The translations under genes and the position numbers were made by a program. Below, piece by piece: positions 62,862 to 64,000 of a DNA stretch of 64,000 nucleotides. The number at the start of each line of letters is the position of its first letter. The stretch's first letter is position 1. Below the pieces are notes generated by a model. The model was not told the DNA's origin, did no database searches, and saw only the letters and a list, made by a program, of their open reading frames with translations. Location: NCBI GenBank assembly GCA_007741555.1, contig CP036526.1:2604001-2668000 (forward strand), read 5' to 3'. The stretch is from Stieleria marina (GTDB taxonomy: Bacteria > Planctomycetota > Planctomycetia > Pirellulales > Pirellulaceae).

Positions 62862-64000
62862 CTACCGAGCTTGGAATGTGGATTCGTACCGCGGCATTTT
62901 GTTTTCGATCCAGCTATCCAAGGCAGCTTGTGTGTCGTGCCACTGCGGAGCGATTAACGATCGTGCCCAGTCGGCACCATCCGCGATTCGGCTGCTGAGG
63001 AAATCCGCGTTTGCTTTTGCCAGGTCGGTTGTTTCGCCCACGTCGTTGGCGACGTCAAACACTTGCCATTTGCCTGTGTTTTTTCGGTAGGCCTTGAGGT
63101 TGCCATTTCGAATCGCGACTTCGTTACCGCTGCCATGGTGTCGCAGCCAGTACATGGTTTCGCCCACGTGAGAGTTGCGTCCGGCCAAAAAGTCGGACCA
63201 GATGTCTTTGCCGTCCAGCTTTTTGCCTTCAGGGACCGTGGCACCCGCCAGCCCAGTGAAGGTTGGGTAAAGATCAAGTGCAAGTACCGGATGGTCAAAC
63301 ACCGCGGCAGTCGGAACGTGACCGGGCCAATGCATGAACATGGGAACGCGAATCCCGCCTTCGTGCGTTGATCCTTTGTCGTCCTGCAGCGGTGCATTGT
63401 TACCGGCTTGCAGAATCTTGCCCCCATTGTCACTCATAAACACAATCAGCGTGCTGTTCAGCATCGAATCGGAATCGTTGCCGTCTTGGTTGGGGTCTTT
63501 CATCGCGTCGACGATGTGCCCGACACCGCGATCGACCGCGTGCATCATCGCGACCAAGTTTTGTCGTCGTTCGTAATCACGGTAATTGATTCCGTTCTCA
63601 GGAGCGGACGGTTTGTGGTTGGGGAAGAGTGTCTGCAGGTCTTCGGTTTTTCCCTGAAGCGGCGAATGCGGCGCGTTGTATGCCACGTACATGAAGAACG
63701 GTTTGTCGCTCGGTTGGGAAATGAATTTGGCGGCTTCGTCCGAAAGTGTGTCCGTCAAATACGCTCCTTCGGGCGACCGAATGTCGGTACCGTTTCGCTG
63801 AAGGAAATATTGATAGTCGTTGATCTTCGGTTTGACTTTGTCCGTGATCGACGGATAGTATTGGTGGCCGCCGCCCAGAAAACCGTAGAACTGGTCGAAG
63901 CCGCGCGTGTTTGGGTGAAACGGTTTTGCGTCCCCCATGTGCCACTTGCCAATGCACGCCGTGCGGTAGTTGGCTTCCTGTAATACGGTGCTGAAGAGTT
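62862..64000 (-). CDS. Secreted sulfatase (5' part missing)
   Basis: The gene enters from beyond base 64000; about 379 C-terminal residues are visible. In-frame sequence before the first visible ATG (LFSTVLQEANYRTACIGKWH) is clearly sulfatase, so ATG 63938 is not the start. Conserved features seen are ACIGKWHMGDA (Lys and His of the active site), NTRGFDQFYGFLGGGHQY, PFFMYVAYNAPHSPLQGK and TLIVFMSDNGGK (metal-binding Asp and Asn). The CxPSR formylglycine motif would lie outside the window. It is 56 bases upstream of the DUF5060 gene on the same strand, suggesting a joint role in sulfated-glycan breakdown. Confidence 0.9.
   Translation of the reverse strand, partial: LFSTVLQEANYRTACIGKWHMGDAKPFHPNTRGFDQFYGFLGGGHQYYPSITDKVKPKINDYQYFLQRNGTDIRSPEGAYLTDTLSDEAAKFISQPSDKPFFMYVAYNAPHSPLQGKTEDLQTLFPNHKPSAPENGINYRDYERRQNLVAMMHAVDRGVGHIVDAMKDPNQDGNDSDSMLNSTLIVFMSDNGGKILQAGNNAPLQDDKGSTHEGGIRVPMFMHWPGHVPTAAVFDHPVLALDLYPTFTGLAGATVPEGKKLDGKDIWSDFLAGRNSHVGETMYWLRHHGSGNEVAIRNGNLKAYRKNTGKWQVFDVANDVGETTDLAKANADFLSSRIADGADWARSLIAPQWHDTQAALDSWIENKMPRYESTFQAR

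Noticed and set aside
1-64000. CRISPR arrays, insertion sequences, prophage, rRNA or tRNA genes
   Set aside because: I saw no regularly spaced repeats, transposase or integrase motifs, rRNA segments or convincing tRNA cloverleafs. A tRNA scan would be decisive.

Overview
The window looks like a chromosomal stretch from a planctomycete, most likely of the Rhodopirellula/Pirellula group. This rests on gene content, since no rRNA gene is present. It holds two DUF1559 proteins with pseudopilin N-termini, a DUF1592-type cytochrome paired with a DUF1552 protein, a PQQ-type dehydrogenase fused to c-type cytochromes, two sulfatases, a DUF1080 protein, a DUF5060/DUF4038 glycoside-hydrolase-like protein, a Ser/Thr kinase with a beta-propeller, and a formaldehyde-activating-enzyme homologue. 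I saw no phage genes, insertion sequences, CRISPR arrays, rRNA or tRNA genes. Both strands are coding and genes are mostly single or in short runs.

Layout. 1-6019: a truncated membrane PAS histidine kinase (minus) and a 1370-residue membrane Ser/Thr kinase. 6046-8273: a PfkB sugar kinase, SurE and CsrA. 8813-19202: a secreted nucleoside-hydrolase-like protein divergent from a secreted esterase, a TlpA-like thioredoxin protein followed by a DUF1611 protein, an NhaC-like antiporter, an FAD oxidoreductase, two small membrane proteins and a histidine phosphatase. 19425-26579: the overlapping DUF1592-cytochrome/DUF1552 pair, converging on a 1198-residue dehydrogenase-cytochrome-CBM9 mosaic. 26768-32848: a GAF-PP2C phosphatase, a DUF1559 protein with a clear terminator, a NifS-like protein without its catalytic cysteine, and a ribbon-helix-helix-like protein. 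33240-37266: LysA, signal peptidase I with a CxxC insertion, and FabH. 37252-45928: a minus-strand block of a 58-residue lipoprotein, a DUF1559 protein, a TPR/FG-GAP/ASPIC protein, an eight-haem cytochrome and a sulfatase. 46399-54482: a HemD-HemE fusion, TrmB, a TolC-like protein, a DUF6580 membrane protein, a very acidic secreted protein and MsrB. 54715-64000: a lone ABC ATPase, the Fae homologue, an AlkZ-related protein, a PQQ-propeller/EF-hand protein, a redoxin with an in-frame UGA, a DUF1080 protein, a DUF5060 protein and a truncated sulfatase.

The most notable observation is at 59287-60375. A secreted redoxin has an in-frame TGA exactly where the first cysteine of its CxxC motif should be. 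The same frame continues through the second cysteine to the natural end of the domain. A perfect 7-bp hairpin with a GUA loop begins 19 nt after the TGA, with 26 nt between the TGA and the loop, a position suited to a bacterial SECIS element. I read it as a probable selenoprotein. Other points of interest are a NifS-like protein with serine at the catalytic cysteine position, a HemD-HemE fusion, and a terminator whose T-tract abuts the next gene's start codon.

Starts were often moved downstream to an ATG/GTG/TTG that fits a ribosome binding site, signal peptide or family N-terminus. Shine-Dalgarno sequences are weak for many genes, so several starts remain uncertain. All family assignments are by eye from motifs.
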